Assembly: GCA_028710565.1 (NCBI GenBank)
Contig: JAQTTV010000012.1
Location: 37,954 to 101,953, forward strand
Length of the DNA: 64,000 nt
Source: Gallionella sp.
GTDB lineage: Bacteria; Pseudomonadota; Gammaproteobacteria; Burkholderiales; Gallionellaceae
Direction: 5' to 3'
Part shown: piece by piece, positions 34,402 to 42,985 of the stretch
Layout: the number at the start of each line of letters is the position of its first letter
Position numbering within the stretch: position 1 is the first letter of the stretch
Position numbers and translations under genes: made by a program
Notes under the pieces: generated by a model
Seen by the model: the letters and a program-made list of their open reading frames with translations, nothing else
Database searches by the model: none
Told to the model about the DNA's origin: nothing

Positions 34402-35763
34402 ATGGCAAAAACCAAAACAATTTATTCCTGCACTGAATGCGGTGGGCAAACGCCGAAGTGGCAGGGGCAGTGTCCGCATTGCATGGGATGGAATACGCTG
34501 ATTGAGTCTGTGGCGGAGGTGGCTGCGCCTAAATCAGCGAATCGTTTTAGCGCGTTGGCGGCGGTGGGCAAGGTGCAGCTTTTATCTGACGTGGAGGCTG
34601 CTGAAGTGCCACGCACGCCGACGGGGATTAGCGAATTTGATCGCGTGTTGGGCGGCGGGCTGGTGGCGGGGGCGGTGGTGTTAATCGGCGGCGATCCTGG
34701 TATCGGCAAATCCACCTTGTTGTTGCAAGTCTTGGCGCATTTGTCGCAGCAACAAAGCACGTTGTACGTCAGTGGCGAAGAGTCCGCGCAGCAAATCGCC
34801 TTGCGCGCCAAACGTTTGTCCTTGGATGCGCGCGCGTTGCGCTTGTTGCCCGAAATCCAATTGGAAAAAATCCAAGCCACCATCGCGCAAGAACGCCCCG
34901 AAGTGGTGGTGATTGACTCCATTCAAACCGTGTATTCCGAGCAACTGACCTCAGCACCTGGCTCGGTGGCGCAAGTGCGTGAATGTGCGGCGCAACTGAC
35001 CCGCATCGCCAAAAGTCAAAACATCACCATTATTTTAGTCGGGCACGTGACGAAAGAAGGTGCGCTGGCAGGGCCGCGTGTGTTGGAACATATCGTCGAT
35101 ACCGTGTTGTATTTTGAAGGCGACACCCATTCCAGCTTCCGCTTGATTCGCGCATTTAAAAACCGCTTCGGCGCGGTGAATGAATTGGGCGTATTTGCCA
35201 TGACGGAACGGGGCTTGCGTGAAGTCAGCAACCCATCCGCGCTGTTTTTGTCGCAACACGGGCAACAAGTCGCGGGCTCGTGCGTGATGGTGACGCAAGA
35301 AGGCACGCGCCCGTTGTTGGTGGAAATCCAAGCCTTGTTGGACGAAGCGCATTCGCCCAATGTGCGGAGGTTATCGTTAGGTTTGGAACAAAACCGCTTG
35401 GCAATGTTGTTGGCGGTATTGCACCGCCACGCGGGCATCGCTTGTTTTGACCAAGACGTGTTTATCAACGCGGTCGGCGGGGTAAAAATCACCGAACCAG
35501 GGGCAGACTTGGCGGTGATCCTCGCCATCGTGTCGTCTTTGCGTAACCAACCGTTGCCTGAAAAATTGGTGGTATTCGGCGAAATCGGACTGGCAGGCGA
35601 AATCCGCCCCGTGCAACGCGGGCAAGAACGCCTACGCGAAGCCGCCAAACTCGGCTTCACCCACGCCATCATCCCCAAAGCCAACGCCCCGAAACACCCG
35701 ATTGCGGGCATGGAGGTGATTGCCGTGGAACGGGTGGAAGAGGCGGTGGCGAGGATGCGGTAA
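34402..35763 (+). CDS. radA: DNA repair protein RadA (Sms)
   Basis: RadA is a hexameric RecA-like ATPase and DnaB-type helicase that promotes branch migration in recombination and transformation. Order of parts: C4 zinc finger CTECGGQTPKWQGQCPHC (residues ~9-26), Walker A GGDPGIGKST, Walker B VVIDSIQT, the RadA-specific KNRFG motif in AFKNRFGAVNELG, then a Lon-like C-terminal domain with GEIGLAGEIRPV. The start at 34402 has AGGAAATC upstream; an in-frame ATG at 34369 overlaps the preceding gene and adds an unconserved leader. Length is 453 residues (E. coli 460). Confidence 0.96.
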   Translation: MAKTKTIYSCTECGGQTPKWQGQCPHCMGWNTLIESVAEVAAPKSANRFSALAAVGKVQLLSDVEAAEVPRTPTGISEFDRVLGGGLVAGAVVLIGGDPGIGKSTLLLQVLAHLSQQQSTLYVSGEESAQQIALRAKRLSLDARALRLLPEIQLEKIQATIAQERPEVVVIDSIQTVYSEQLTSAPGSVAQVRECAAQLTRIAKSQNITIILVGHVTKEGALAGPRVLEHIVDTVLYFEGDTHSSFRLIRAFKNRFGAVNELGVFAMTERGLREVSNPSALFLSQHGQQVAGSCVMVTQEGTRPLLVEIQALLDEAHSPNVRRLSLGLEQNRLAMLLAVLHRHAGIACFDQDVFINAVGGVKITEPGADLAVILAIVSSLRNQPLPEKLVVFGEIGLAGEIRPVQRGQERLREAAKLGFTHAIIPKANAPKHPIAGMEVIAVERVEEAVARMR

Positions 35764-35805
35764 ACCAAGCTCGCTCAGGTTCAAGATGCTGATTTTGTGT
35801 CTGCT

Positions 35806-36426
35806 TTAATGATATAGGTCTGGAAACTGTGCGCGGAGTTGCGCTACTTTGGGCTGATCGACGAGAACGATGTAGGGTTGTGTCGGGTGCAGGGCGAGGT
35901 AGTTTTGGTGATAGGCTTCAGCGGGGTAGAACGCTTGCAGTGGCACGACTTGCGTGACAATCGGTGCAGGAAAGGTATGCGCAGCGGTGAGTTGCTGAAT
36001 ATAGTCTTGGGCGATGCGTTGTTGCTCTGCGTGGGTGAAAAAAATCGCCGAGCGGTATTGGCTACCCACATCGTTGCCTTGGCGATTGAGCTGCGTCGGG
36101 TTATGCGCCACACTGAAAAAGACTTGCAGCAGTTGTTGATACGACACGCGAGTGGAATCAAAGCGTATCTGTACCGCCTCGGCATGTCCTGTATCACCAC
36201 GACCGACTTGCTCGTAATGGGCTGTCGCCGCATTGCCGCCCGCATAGCCCGCGACCACTTCGGTCACGCCTTTGATGTGTTTGAACACGGCATCTACTCC
36301 CCAGAAACAGCCGCCTGCAAAAACGACCGTTTGTTCGGCGGGTGCGGCATGAGCAGGGGAAAGCGCGCCTAGACTCAGCATGAGGCTATGGCAGAAAAAA
36401 TGACGGATTCTTTTGGGGGTTAGCAT
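35806..36426 (-). CDS. msrA: Peptide methionine sulfoxide reductase MsrA, exported
   Basis: MsrA reduces the S-epimer of methionine sulfoxide in proteins. The catalytic motif GGCFWGVDAVF is present, with the family blocks VVAGYAGGNAATAHYEQVGRG and HAEAVQIRFD. An N-terminal signal peptide (FFCHSLMLSLGALSPAHA, cleavage before APAEQ) places it in the envelope, unlike cytosolic E. coli MsrA. Length is 206 residues with the leader. It is the last gene of the msrB-dipZ-msrA operon (17 bases after dipZ), which would supply electrons across the membrane. Cysteines beyond the catalytic one are not obvious near the C-terminus, so direct reduction of the sulfenic acid by the DipZ thioredoxin domain is plausible. 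Confidence 0.93.
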   Translation of the reverse strand: MLTPKRIRHFFCHSLMLSLGALSPAHAAPAEQTVVFAGGCFWGVDAVFKHIKGVTEVVAGYAGGNAATAHYEQVGRGDTGHAEAVQIRFDSTRVSYQQLLQVFFSVAHNPTQLNRQGNDVGSQYRSAIFFTHAEQQRIAQDYIQQLTAAHTFPAPIVTQVVPLQAFYPAEAYHQNYLALHPTQPYIVLVDQPKVAQLRAQFPDLYH

Positions 36427-36443
36427 GATGACTCTCCTAGTAG

Positions 36444-38147
36444 TTAGCCGAAGGTGAAGGCAAATGCCTCCACATCAGCATCTAAAAATTCAATCTTAAA
36501 AATGCGCGGTTTCAGCGCGCCGCTTTGCCGAATCAGCTGATATAAGCGTTGTTCGCGGATGATGCCGTAGCCTTGCGCATCAATATCCAGACCGTGATCG
36601 GCTGCTGGCGGCGCGCCATCTAGGGTCACTCTAACACGCACGTCCTTGTGCGCGCTTGATCCGAGTACCAGATTTAAATCCCGCCCCTGAAAATGATGGC
36701 TAATCGCTCCGCCCGCACGCTTTAATCTGGCGGCTTCTGATGAGACGCGCCAAAGACCACTGAGTGCCCATTGATCGACTGCGAGCGTCGCGGGGAGGCT
36801 GTAGCGTGCCGTTGTATCGTGCTGCACCGCTTGGGGTGAGGCGAAATGTGCTTGACGGGCATAGCCTAAATAGGTTTCTGGGGACGTTGGGGTATCGACG
36901 GCGGTTGCCGAAATGCCTGAATCTGCCACTTGTACCAACTCACTGGCAAGGTTCAGCTGACCTTGATGCGCCTCTTTGAGCAAAGTTTGTATCATTTGTT
37001 CGGTTTCCTGATACGCCCCTTCTCCCGCGTGGCGATGGCGGATGTTGCCCTGTGCGTCGATTAAGTAATGTGCGGGCCAGTATTGGTTGTGAAAGGCATT
37101 CCACACGGCAAATTGGTTGTCCATTGCGACTGGGTAAGAGATACCTAAATCCTGTAGTGCCTGCGTCACCTGCTGCGGGTCTTTTTCAAAGGCAAATTCA
37201 GGCGTATGTACGCCAATAATCACCAAGCCTTGAGCGCGATATTTTTCATGCCACGCTTTGAGGTAGGGCAGGGTGCGCAAACAGTTGATGCACGAATACG
37301 TCCAGAAATCCACCAGCACCACTTTGCCGCGCAAGGATTCGCTGCTTAAGGCGGGTGAATTTAACCACTGATTTGCACCTGCCAACGGCGGCATGGTTTC
37401 GGCGGCGATCAGGGCGGCGGGTGTGTTTGGTTTTTCGAGTTTTTCGAGTTTTTCGATCAATTGTTGCTCGGTTTTTGCGGTATTCAAAAAACTAAACTGC
37501 GCCAAAAATCGAGTATCCCAACCCAAAGCAATCACCGCGACACCCATCACCACCGCGACCCCCAGTCCTCGTCGCAACCATTCTTCTGCGCCTAAGCTGC
37601 GTTTCATCCAGCGCAACATCCGTCCGCCCGCCAGTAATGCCAAGCCCAAAGAAGTTGCCGCACCCGCTGCAAATACTAACAGCAGCAACGCGCTGTAAAA
37701 GTTTGCCCCGTTTAATGCCGCCCCCGCCAAGACCAGACCCAGTATCGGTCCTGCGCAAGGTGCCCATAAAAATCCCACTGCCACGCCGAGCAGCAACGAG
37801 CCTTTGATGCTCTGGTCCGCGCGTTGTTGCAGCCGTCCGCCCAAGGTGACGAAGGGGCGCATCATGCGTTCGGAAAAGGCAGGAAACATCAGCGCAATGC
37901 CGAATAGCAAGAGCAGCAACATCGCCGCATAACGTCCGTACTGATTGACTTCGATCAGCCACGCGCCGCCTACGGCTGCCAAACTGGCTAATAGCGTGAA
38001 GGTCGCTGCCATGCCGACTAGAATCGGCAACCCGCTGTGGCGAAAAGAGCGTTCGGCACGGGAAAAAATAAAGGGCAAAACAGGTAATACACACGGGCTG
38101 AAAATGGTGAGTAACCCGCCCAGATATGCCAAAAAAAAGATCAACAT
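36444..38147 (-). CDS. dipZ: DipZ-type CcdA-thioredoxin (TlpA) fusion membrane protein
   Basis: The first ~240 residues form a CcdA/DsbD-beta-like membrane domain of six helices with the half-channel cysteines in FSPCVLPVLPFIFSRAE and LWAPCAGPILGLVLAG. Residues ~265-405 form a TlpA/thioredoxin-like domain with active site WTYSCINCLRTLPYL, then VIIGVHTPEF and the cis-Pro region NQYWPAHYLID. The last ~150 residues are a beta domain matching the C-terminus of mycobacterial DipZ. The protein should carry electrons from cytosolic thioredoxin to envelope thiols. Placed three bases after msrB and before msrA, it is the likely reductant source for both. Length is 567 residues. Confidence 0.9.
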   Translation of the reverse strand: MLIFFLAYLGGLLTIFSPCVLPVLPFIFSRAERSFRHSGLPILVGMAATFTLLASLAAVGGAWLIEVNQYGRYAAMLLLLLFGIALMFPAFSERMMRPFVTLGGRLQQRADQSIKGSLLLGVAVGFLWAPCAGPILGLVLAGAALNGANFYSALLLLVFAAGAATSLGLALLAGGRMLRWMKRSLGAEEWLRRGLGVAVVMGVAVIALGWDTRFLAQFSFLNTAKTEQQLIEKLEKLEKPNTPAALIAAETMPPLAGANQWLNSPALSSESLRGKVVLVDFWTYSCINCLRTLPYLKAWHEKYRAQGLVIIGVHTPEFAFEKDPQQVTQALQDLGISYPVAMDNQFAVWNAFHNQYWPAHYLIDAQGNIRHRHAGEGAYQETEQMIQTLLKEAHQGQLNLASELVQVADSGISATAVDTPTSPETYLGYARQAHFASPQAVQHDTTARYSLPATLAVDQWALSGLWRVSSEAARLKRAGGAISHHFQGRDLNLVLGSSAHKDVRVRVTLDGAPPAADHGLDIDAQGYGIIREQRLYQLIRQSGALKPRIFKIEFLDADVEAFAFTFG

Positions 38148-38150
38148 GAT

Positions 38151-38690
38151 TTAACCCTTTTTTGGTTTGGGAACAAAACGCAACGACACGGTATTCATAC
38201 AGTAGCGTAATCCTGTGGGTTTGGGGCCATCGTTAAACACATGGCCGAGGTGCGCATCGCACAAGGCACATCGCACTTCTGTGCGTGTCATGCCAAATTG
38301 TTTATCCACGATATGGCGCACATTCTCTGCTGCAATCGGCTGCCAAAAACTCGGCCAACCCGTACCAGAATCAAACTTGGTCTGCGCATCAAACAAGGCG
38401 TTATCGCAACAGATGCACCGATACAAGCCTGCTTCATGTCGATCATAACCTGCTTGTGAAAAAGCCCGCTCCGTGCCTTGTTCACGCGTCACGTGATACG
38501 CTAAGGGTGAAAGCCGCTGTTTCCATTCAGCATCTTTGCTGACTTTGGTGAGGGTGGCGCGCCCCAGCGGTTTGCCGTCATCGGCAAATTGCATCACAAC
38601 AACTTGCCCTCCTGCCGCCATACTGCCAGCCAAAGTACGACTTGTGAGTAATAACGTGGCACTGTATATAAAAAATTGTCTACGTTGCAT
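38151..38690 (-). CDS. msrB: Peptide methionine-(R)-S-oxide reductase MsrB, exported
   Basis: MsrB reduces the R-epimer of protein methionine sulfoxide. Zinc is held by two CxxC pairs, CICCDNAL and CALCDAHLGH. The core SGTGWPSFWQPI and the catalytic cysteine region GLRYCMNTVSLRF are intact. The start at 38690 (MQRRQFFIY) has AGGAG eight bases upstream. The leader RRQFFIYSATLLLTSRTLAG has a twin-arginine-like start and a hydrophobic core, so export is likely by Sec or Tat. Length is 179 residues. It is the first gene of the msrB-dipZ-msrA operon. Confidence 0.93.
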   Translation of the reverse strand: MQRRQFFIYSATLLLTSRTLAGSMAAGGQVVVMQFADDGKPLGRATLTKVSKDAEWKQRLSPLAYHVTREQGTERAFSQAGYDRHEAGLYRCICCDNALFDAQTKFDSGTGWPSFWQPIAAENVRHIVDKQFGMTRTEVRCALCDAHLGHVFNDGPKPTGLRYCMNTVSLRFVPKPKKG

Positions 38691-38941
38691 GACGTTTGCT
38701 CCTGAATGGATGTTGGTGAATAACAATGTGGGCTGACCTTCTGCTCTGCAATTTTATTCGGAGGTGATGGGTACAGTGTTATGCCTCGTGCATCATATCT
38801 TTATTTGGCAAGTGAATTAACTAAGATGGCTTTCAATGTATCTTTGCTGTCGCTTATAGCTTGGCTTTGCCACCGAGAATGTGTAAGCTCCGAACTCGAA
38901 AAGTATTTATAAACCCCCGTTTTTCAGACGGGAGATGTCGC

Positions 38942-40312
38942 ATGAGAAAAAAGCTATTGCTAGGTATTGCCCTGATTTGTATGTGTGTTTTATCTGTATT
39001 GGCGACGTTTCAACACTATCAATTCACTCGTGATCCACACTACGTGACCTCGGCAAAATGCGCGAGTTGTCATACCTTGCAACATGCCGCTTGGCAACAG
39101 ACGCTGCATCCCAAAATGTTCCATCCTGTGCAGCAGGATAGCGATATTCTGGGTGGTTTTTCAAAGCCAGATCCTAGCGTCACCTTTAAAAAATCAGACA
39201 TTCAATTTGTCGTAGGCAATAAATGGGAGCAAGTCTATGTTCACATGGTGGACGGCGAGTATTACCCACTGACTGCCAAGTGGATGGTTATGCAGAAGAA
39301 GTGGGTGCCATTCAAGGTACATGACTGGAAAGAAACGCCGATGACCAAAAAGTGCAACGGTTGCCATGTCACAGGATTCGAACCTGCGACGGGGAAGTTT
39401 TCTGAGTTTGGGATTGGCTGTGAAGCTTGCCATGGTCCTGGGAGTCGCCATGCTGGACATCAGTGGCAACAACATTGGGATGGTTGCGCACTTTGCCACC
39501 CTACCGACAAAATCAAGAGAAAGGACATTGTGCGCACGGTCGCCCCTAGCGTATGTGGGCAATGTCACACGCGGGGTCAGAATGGTGCATCTGGGAGCAT
39601 TCCAGCAGGCAGTTTTGATTTTCCTGTCAACAACGCGCCAAGTGCTGATTTTACCCAGCACTATCAGCAAAAGACGCTCAAAAATGATGCGGAAAAGAAA
39701 TTCTGGTGGGGCTATGGTATCTCCAAAGATCGACATCAGGAATATGCTGACTGGAATAACTCCAAACATGCCAAGGCGTTGAGTAATCTCCAAGAAAACG
39801 ACGCGCAACGCGGCGCGAATTGTAGCAAAGGGGCGCGTGACGATCAGTGCATGAGCTGCCATTCTGCTGATTTTCATCTGGCGAAGGCGGGCGAAAAACC
39901 TACGCTGGAATCCGCGCGATATGGTGTTACTTGTGTCGCATGCCATGAGCCACATGGCTTGGATAATCAAGCTCACGATGAACTCAGCAATAAGTGTGGT
40001 GGTTGTCATCTGTCCAATTTCGCTAGTCGTGCTGGAGAAAACGCCCAACGCCCTCATTCACCTTGTCCCTCTGGCAAGGTGGGTTGTGCCGATTGTCACA
40101 TGCCACGCACAGTAAAGACGGGCGGATTTTTCAGCTTACGTAGTCATGCTTTCCGCATTGTGCCGCCGCAAGCCAGCCAGCAAGAAGAAATACCGAATTC
40201 CTGTCAAAACGGTGGTTGCCACAAGGATAAGCCACTGGTTTGGGCGATACGGGAGTTTGATAAGCACTACCCACGCGTTGCCGAAAAATTACTCAAGGCT
40301 AGCAAAAATTGA
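38942..40312 (+). CDS. Multiheme cytochrome c (about ten heme sites), membrane-anchored or exported
   Basis: The N-terminus KKLLLGIALICMCVLSVLAT is a signal anchor or leader. Nine CxxCH heme motifs follow in order: CASCH, CNGCH, CEACH, CALCH, CGQCH, CMSCH, CVACH, CGGCH and CADCH. A CxxxxCH site (CQNGGCH) near the C-terminus makes ten potential hemes. The start at 38942 has GGGAGATG upstream; a longer reading from 38861 adds 27 residues without signal character. Length is 456 residues. I cannot tell whether it is a catalytic reductase (an active-site heme lysine or NrfA-like pattern is not visible) or an electron conduit. Its TGA overlaps the TTG start of the next gene, a diguanylate cyclase, so the two are translationally coupled. 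Confidence 0.9.
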   Translation: MRKKLLLGIALICMCVLSVLATFQHYQFTRDPHYVTSAKCASCHTLQHAAWQQTLHPKMFHPVQQDSDILGGFSKPDPSVTFKKSDIQFVVGNKWEQVYVHMVDGEYYPLTAKWMVMQKKWVPFKVHDWKETPMTKKCNGCHVTGFEPATGKFSEFGIGCEACHGPGSRHAGHQWQQHWDGCALCHPTDKIKRKDIVRTVAPSVCGQCHTRGQNGASGSIPAGSFDFPVNNAPSADFTQHYQQKTLKNDAEKKFWWGYGISKDRHQEYADWNNSKHAKALSNLQENDAQRGANCSKGARDDQCMSCHSADFHLAKAGEKPTLESARYGVTCVACHEPHGLDNQAHDELSNKCGGCHLSNFASRAGENAQRPHSPCPSGKVGCADCHMPRTVKTGGFFSLRSHAFRIVPPQASQQEEIPNSCQNGGCHKDKPLVWAIREFDKHYPRVAEKLLKASKN

Positions 40313-41967
40313 CTGAAAAGCTGCCATTTTATCGACGAATCACCGCACGCCTCATTGCCTTCTTTGGAGCACTGGCTCTGATTGGGACGTTGGCAGGTGC
40401 GTTTGTTTCTATACAGATTGCCAAGAATGAGTTTTTTCATGTGATGGAGCAGCAATTCAGTTCCACGTCACACTTAGCTGAAAATTCGCTCGACATTATT
40501 GGGCAAATGGCCAGAACTTGGGCACTCCATTTTGCACAATACAGCGATCTACCCAATCACACTCAGGGTAAGACACCCGTATACCTCGCCCAACAAGTAG
40601 AATTGATGCGGGAAAGCGCACATTGCGATACGGTTATCCTGGTCGATTATAGGGGGCATATCATTTACCATAGTGCATTCCCCGAAAAGACAGGTGAATC
40701 GCTAATGACTTGGCAGCTGGTTCGCCACGCGGTGAATGAAAGTCAATCTTCTTACGGAATTATCGAGGAATCTGGCAATTTTATTGTTTATGGTAGTGGC
40801 ATCATGTCTGCTGCTGAGCACAGCAAACCCCCTTACATTGTGCTGGCTGGATTTAGAATCTCCGATGAATTGGTTGCTAAGCTAGGGCAACATACCGCGA
40901 TTGGCCTAACCTTTATTAGGCGTACTGCGGTCATGACTTCAAGCTTTAACACGGCACAAAAGCGATTGATAGATAATCCGATTCCTTATTTAGATTACCA
41001 GACGCTGTATATCGATCCTAAGCTGACTAAAGAAGTCGCAATTGATGGTCAGAAATTTTATGCATCGGTGCGGCCACTCAAATTGCTTGACCCTGCAATG
41101 GATGGTTCGCTGCTGTTAACTTATCCCAGTCAGAATTTGAATGCGATTGTTGAGCGACTTGGTCGCGAGTACATCAGGCTTTACGCCATTGGCATGTTGT
41201 TGCTGGTGTTGTTTATTTGGCGTATTTCGTTGCGTACCATGCGCCCTTTGCGAAAATTGGCTGAACGCGTTAAGCATATTGCGCAAGGGGATACAACGCC
41301 CGTGATCATCGATAAACGAGACGAGATCGGTAGTATTGCCGCTTCATTTAATGATCTGTTGGGCGAGCTGGTTTCCAGCAAACAGCGAGTTGAACATCAT
41401 GCTGAGGAGCTGGAACAGATCGTCGAACAACGTACACGAGAATTGCGCATTGCCAATGACGAGCTGACCAAGCAGGCAACGCATGATGCGTTGACAGGGT
41501 TGCCGAACCGCAAGCTGTTCTATGACCGACTACAACAAGGGGTTTTATTAGCCCAACGCGCGCAGACCCAGATGGTTTTGATGTTTGTCGATCTTGATCG
41601 TTTCAAATGGGTCAATGATACCTTTGGTCACGCGACGGGTGACGAGTTGCTTCAAGAAGCATCAAGGCGTATCCAATCTTGTTTGCGCGAAGGGGATACC
41701 GTTGCGCGACTAGGTGGAGATGAGTTTACCGTGATACTCACGCAACCAGGTTCGACTGCGAATATAGAGGAAGTGGCGGGACGCTTGCTGAAAGCATTAA
41801 CCACGCCGTTTGACTTGTTGAATGCCCGCAATACTCAAATTAGTGGCAGTATTGGCATCGCAATTTATCCTGAGAACGGTGATACAGCGGAAAAGTTGTT
41901 GCTACACGCCGACCATGCGATGTATCGGGCTAAGGAAGCGGGACGAGCTACTTATCATTTTGGGTAG
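40309..41967 (+). CDS. Membrane diguanylate cyclase: periplasmic sensor, HAMP, GGDEF
   Basis: The protein makes c-di-GMP from GTP. It has a first membrane helix at ~13-36 (LIAFFGALALIGTLAGAF), a ~250-residue periplasmic sensor (Cache-like by size and position), a second helix at ~290-308 (YAIGMLLLVLFIWRISL), HAMP, a coiled coil ending HDALTGLPNRKLFYDRL, and GGDEF with intact signature RLGGDEF and an RxxD inhibitory site (REGD). The start is TTG at 40309, overlapping the cytochrome stop by 4 bp; the next in-frame Met lies inside the sensor domain. Coupling to the multiheme cytochrome suggests that the sensor reads electron flow or the cytochrome's substrate. Length is 552 residues. Confidence 0.92.
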   Translation: MTEKLPFYRRITARLIAFFGALALIGTLAGAFVSIQIAKNEFFHVMEQQFSSTSHLAENSLDIIGQMARTWALHFAQYSDLPNHTQGKTPVYLAQQVELMRESAHCDTVILVDYRGHIIYHSAFPEKTGESLMTWQLVRHAVNESQSSYGIIEESGNFIVYGSGIMSAAEHSKPPYIVLAGFRISDELVAKLGQHTAIGLTFIRRTAVMTSSFNTAQKRLIDNPIPYLDYQTLYIDPKLTKEVAIDGQKFYASVRPLKLLDPAMDGSLLLTYPSQNLNAIVERLGREYIRLYAIGMLLLVLFIWRISLRTMRPLRKLAERVKHIAQGDTTPVIIDKRDEIGSIAASFNDLLGELVSSKQRVEHHAEELEQIVEQRTRELRIANDELTKQATHDALTGLPNRKLFYDRLQQGVLLAQRAQTQMVLMFVDLDRFKWVNDTFGHATGDELLQEASRRIQSCLREGDTVARLGGDEFTVILTQPGSTANIEEVAGRLLKALTTPFDLLNARNTQISGSIGIAIYPENGDTAEKLLLHADHAMYRAKEAGRATYHFG

Positions 41968-42052
41968 TGCTGCCCCGCCTACTTATATCGATTTGGAACC
42001 ATTACAAAGGGGTTGGCGAGTTGTTCCCAAAGATAGTGGCGGCGTAAGAGGT

Positions 42053-42985
42053 TTATTCGTATCCCAAGCTGCGCAAGGTGCGCGCATCATCTGCCCAGCC
42101 GCTGCGCAGTTTGATAAAGACTTCAAGGAATACCTTGCCGTCGAATAACTTTTCCATATCTAAGCGGGCTTGGGTGGCGATTTCTTTCATTTTTTCGCCT
42201 TTCTTCCCCAGTAGCATGGCTTTGTGGACTTCTTTATCGACCAAAATCGCGGCACTGATACGACGCAATTTTTTGTCCATTTTGAACTGTTCAATGACCA
42301 CGCTGGTGGAGTAGGGCAGTTCATCTCCTGTGAAGCGGAATACTTTTTCGCGCAGGATTTCAGAGGCAAGGAATTTTTCGCTGCGGTCGGTGATGTCATC
42401 CGCATCATAAATCAAGCCACCTTCAGGCAAAAAATGCCGCAAGGTGTCGCGTAATTCAGGGATTTTTTTGCCCAATTTCGCGCTGACAGGCACGACATCG
42501 GCAAATTTGAAATCTTGAGAAACGCGTTCGGCAAAGGAGAATAATTGCCCTTTGTCAGCGACTTCGTCTATTTTATTGATGACCAGTAAGACAGGGCGAT
42601 TATCGGGCAATAGTTTCAACACTTCTTGATCGCGCTCGTCATAGCGCATGGCTTCTAGAACATAAAGCACCACATGCACATCACGCAAGCTGCTGGTGAC
42701 AACGCGATTCATGCTGCGATTCAGTTCGTTTTTGTATTGGGTTTGAAAGCCAGGGGTGTCCACAAAGACATATTGCGCGTCTGCATCGGTATAAATACCA
42801 TGAATGCGGTGGCGCGTGGTTTGGGCTTTGCGTGAAGTGATGCTGATTTTTTGCCCAATCAGATGGTTGAGCAGGGTCGATTTGCCGACGTTCGGACGAC
42901 CCACAATGGCAATGTAGCCGCTTCGGAAATCTTCTGATAGCACTAAGGGTTCAGTGGTTTCCACGGGAGTTTGTGCTTCGGTCAT
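42053..42985 (-). CDS. era: GTPase Era
   Basis: Era is an essential GTPase that binds 16S rRNA and assists 30S assembly. G1 is GRPNVGKSTLLNHL, G2 in TTRHRIHGIY, G3 DTPGF, and G4 NKID. The KH domain follows, with VDKEVHKAMLLGKKGEKMKEI carrying the GxxG loop, and ends in VKLRSGWADDARTLRSLGY-like sequence. The 310-residue length is typical (E. coli 301). It directly follows rnc on the minus strand; only the rnc stop at 42986 separates them. The block lepA-lepB-DUF4845-rnc-era is a conserved operon in proteobacteria. recO is not adjacent. Confidence 0.97.
   Translation of the reverse strand: MTEAQTPVETTEPLVLSEDFRSGYIAIVGRPNVGKSTLLNHLIGQKISITSRKAQTTRHRIHGIYTDADAQYVFVDTPGFQTQYKNELNRSMNRVVTSSLRDVHVVLYVLEAMRYDERDQEVLKLLPDNRPVLLVINKIDEVADKGQLFSFAERVSQDFKFADVVPVSAKLGKKIPELRDTLRHFLPEGGLIYDADDITDRSEKFLASEILREKVFRFTGDELPYSTSVVIEQFKMDKKLRRISAAILVDKEVHKAMLLGKKGEKMKEIATQARLDMEKLFDGKVFLEVFIKLRSGWADDARTLRSLGYE

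Noticed and set aside
35016..35768. Minus-strand open frame of about 250 codons
   Set aside because: Antisense to radA, rich in Ser/Asn/Lys with no domain.
39194..40057. Minus-strand open frame of about 287 codons
   Set aside because: It is antisense to the multiheme cytochrome, whose ten heme motifs are unambiguous.
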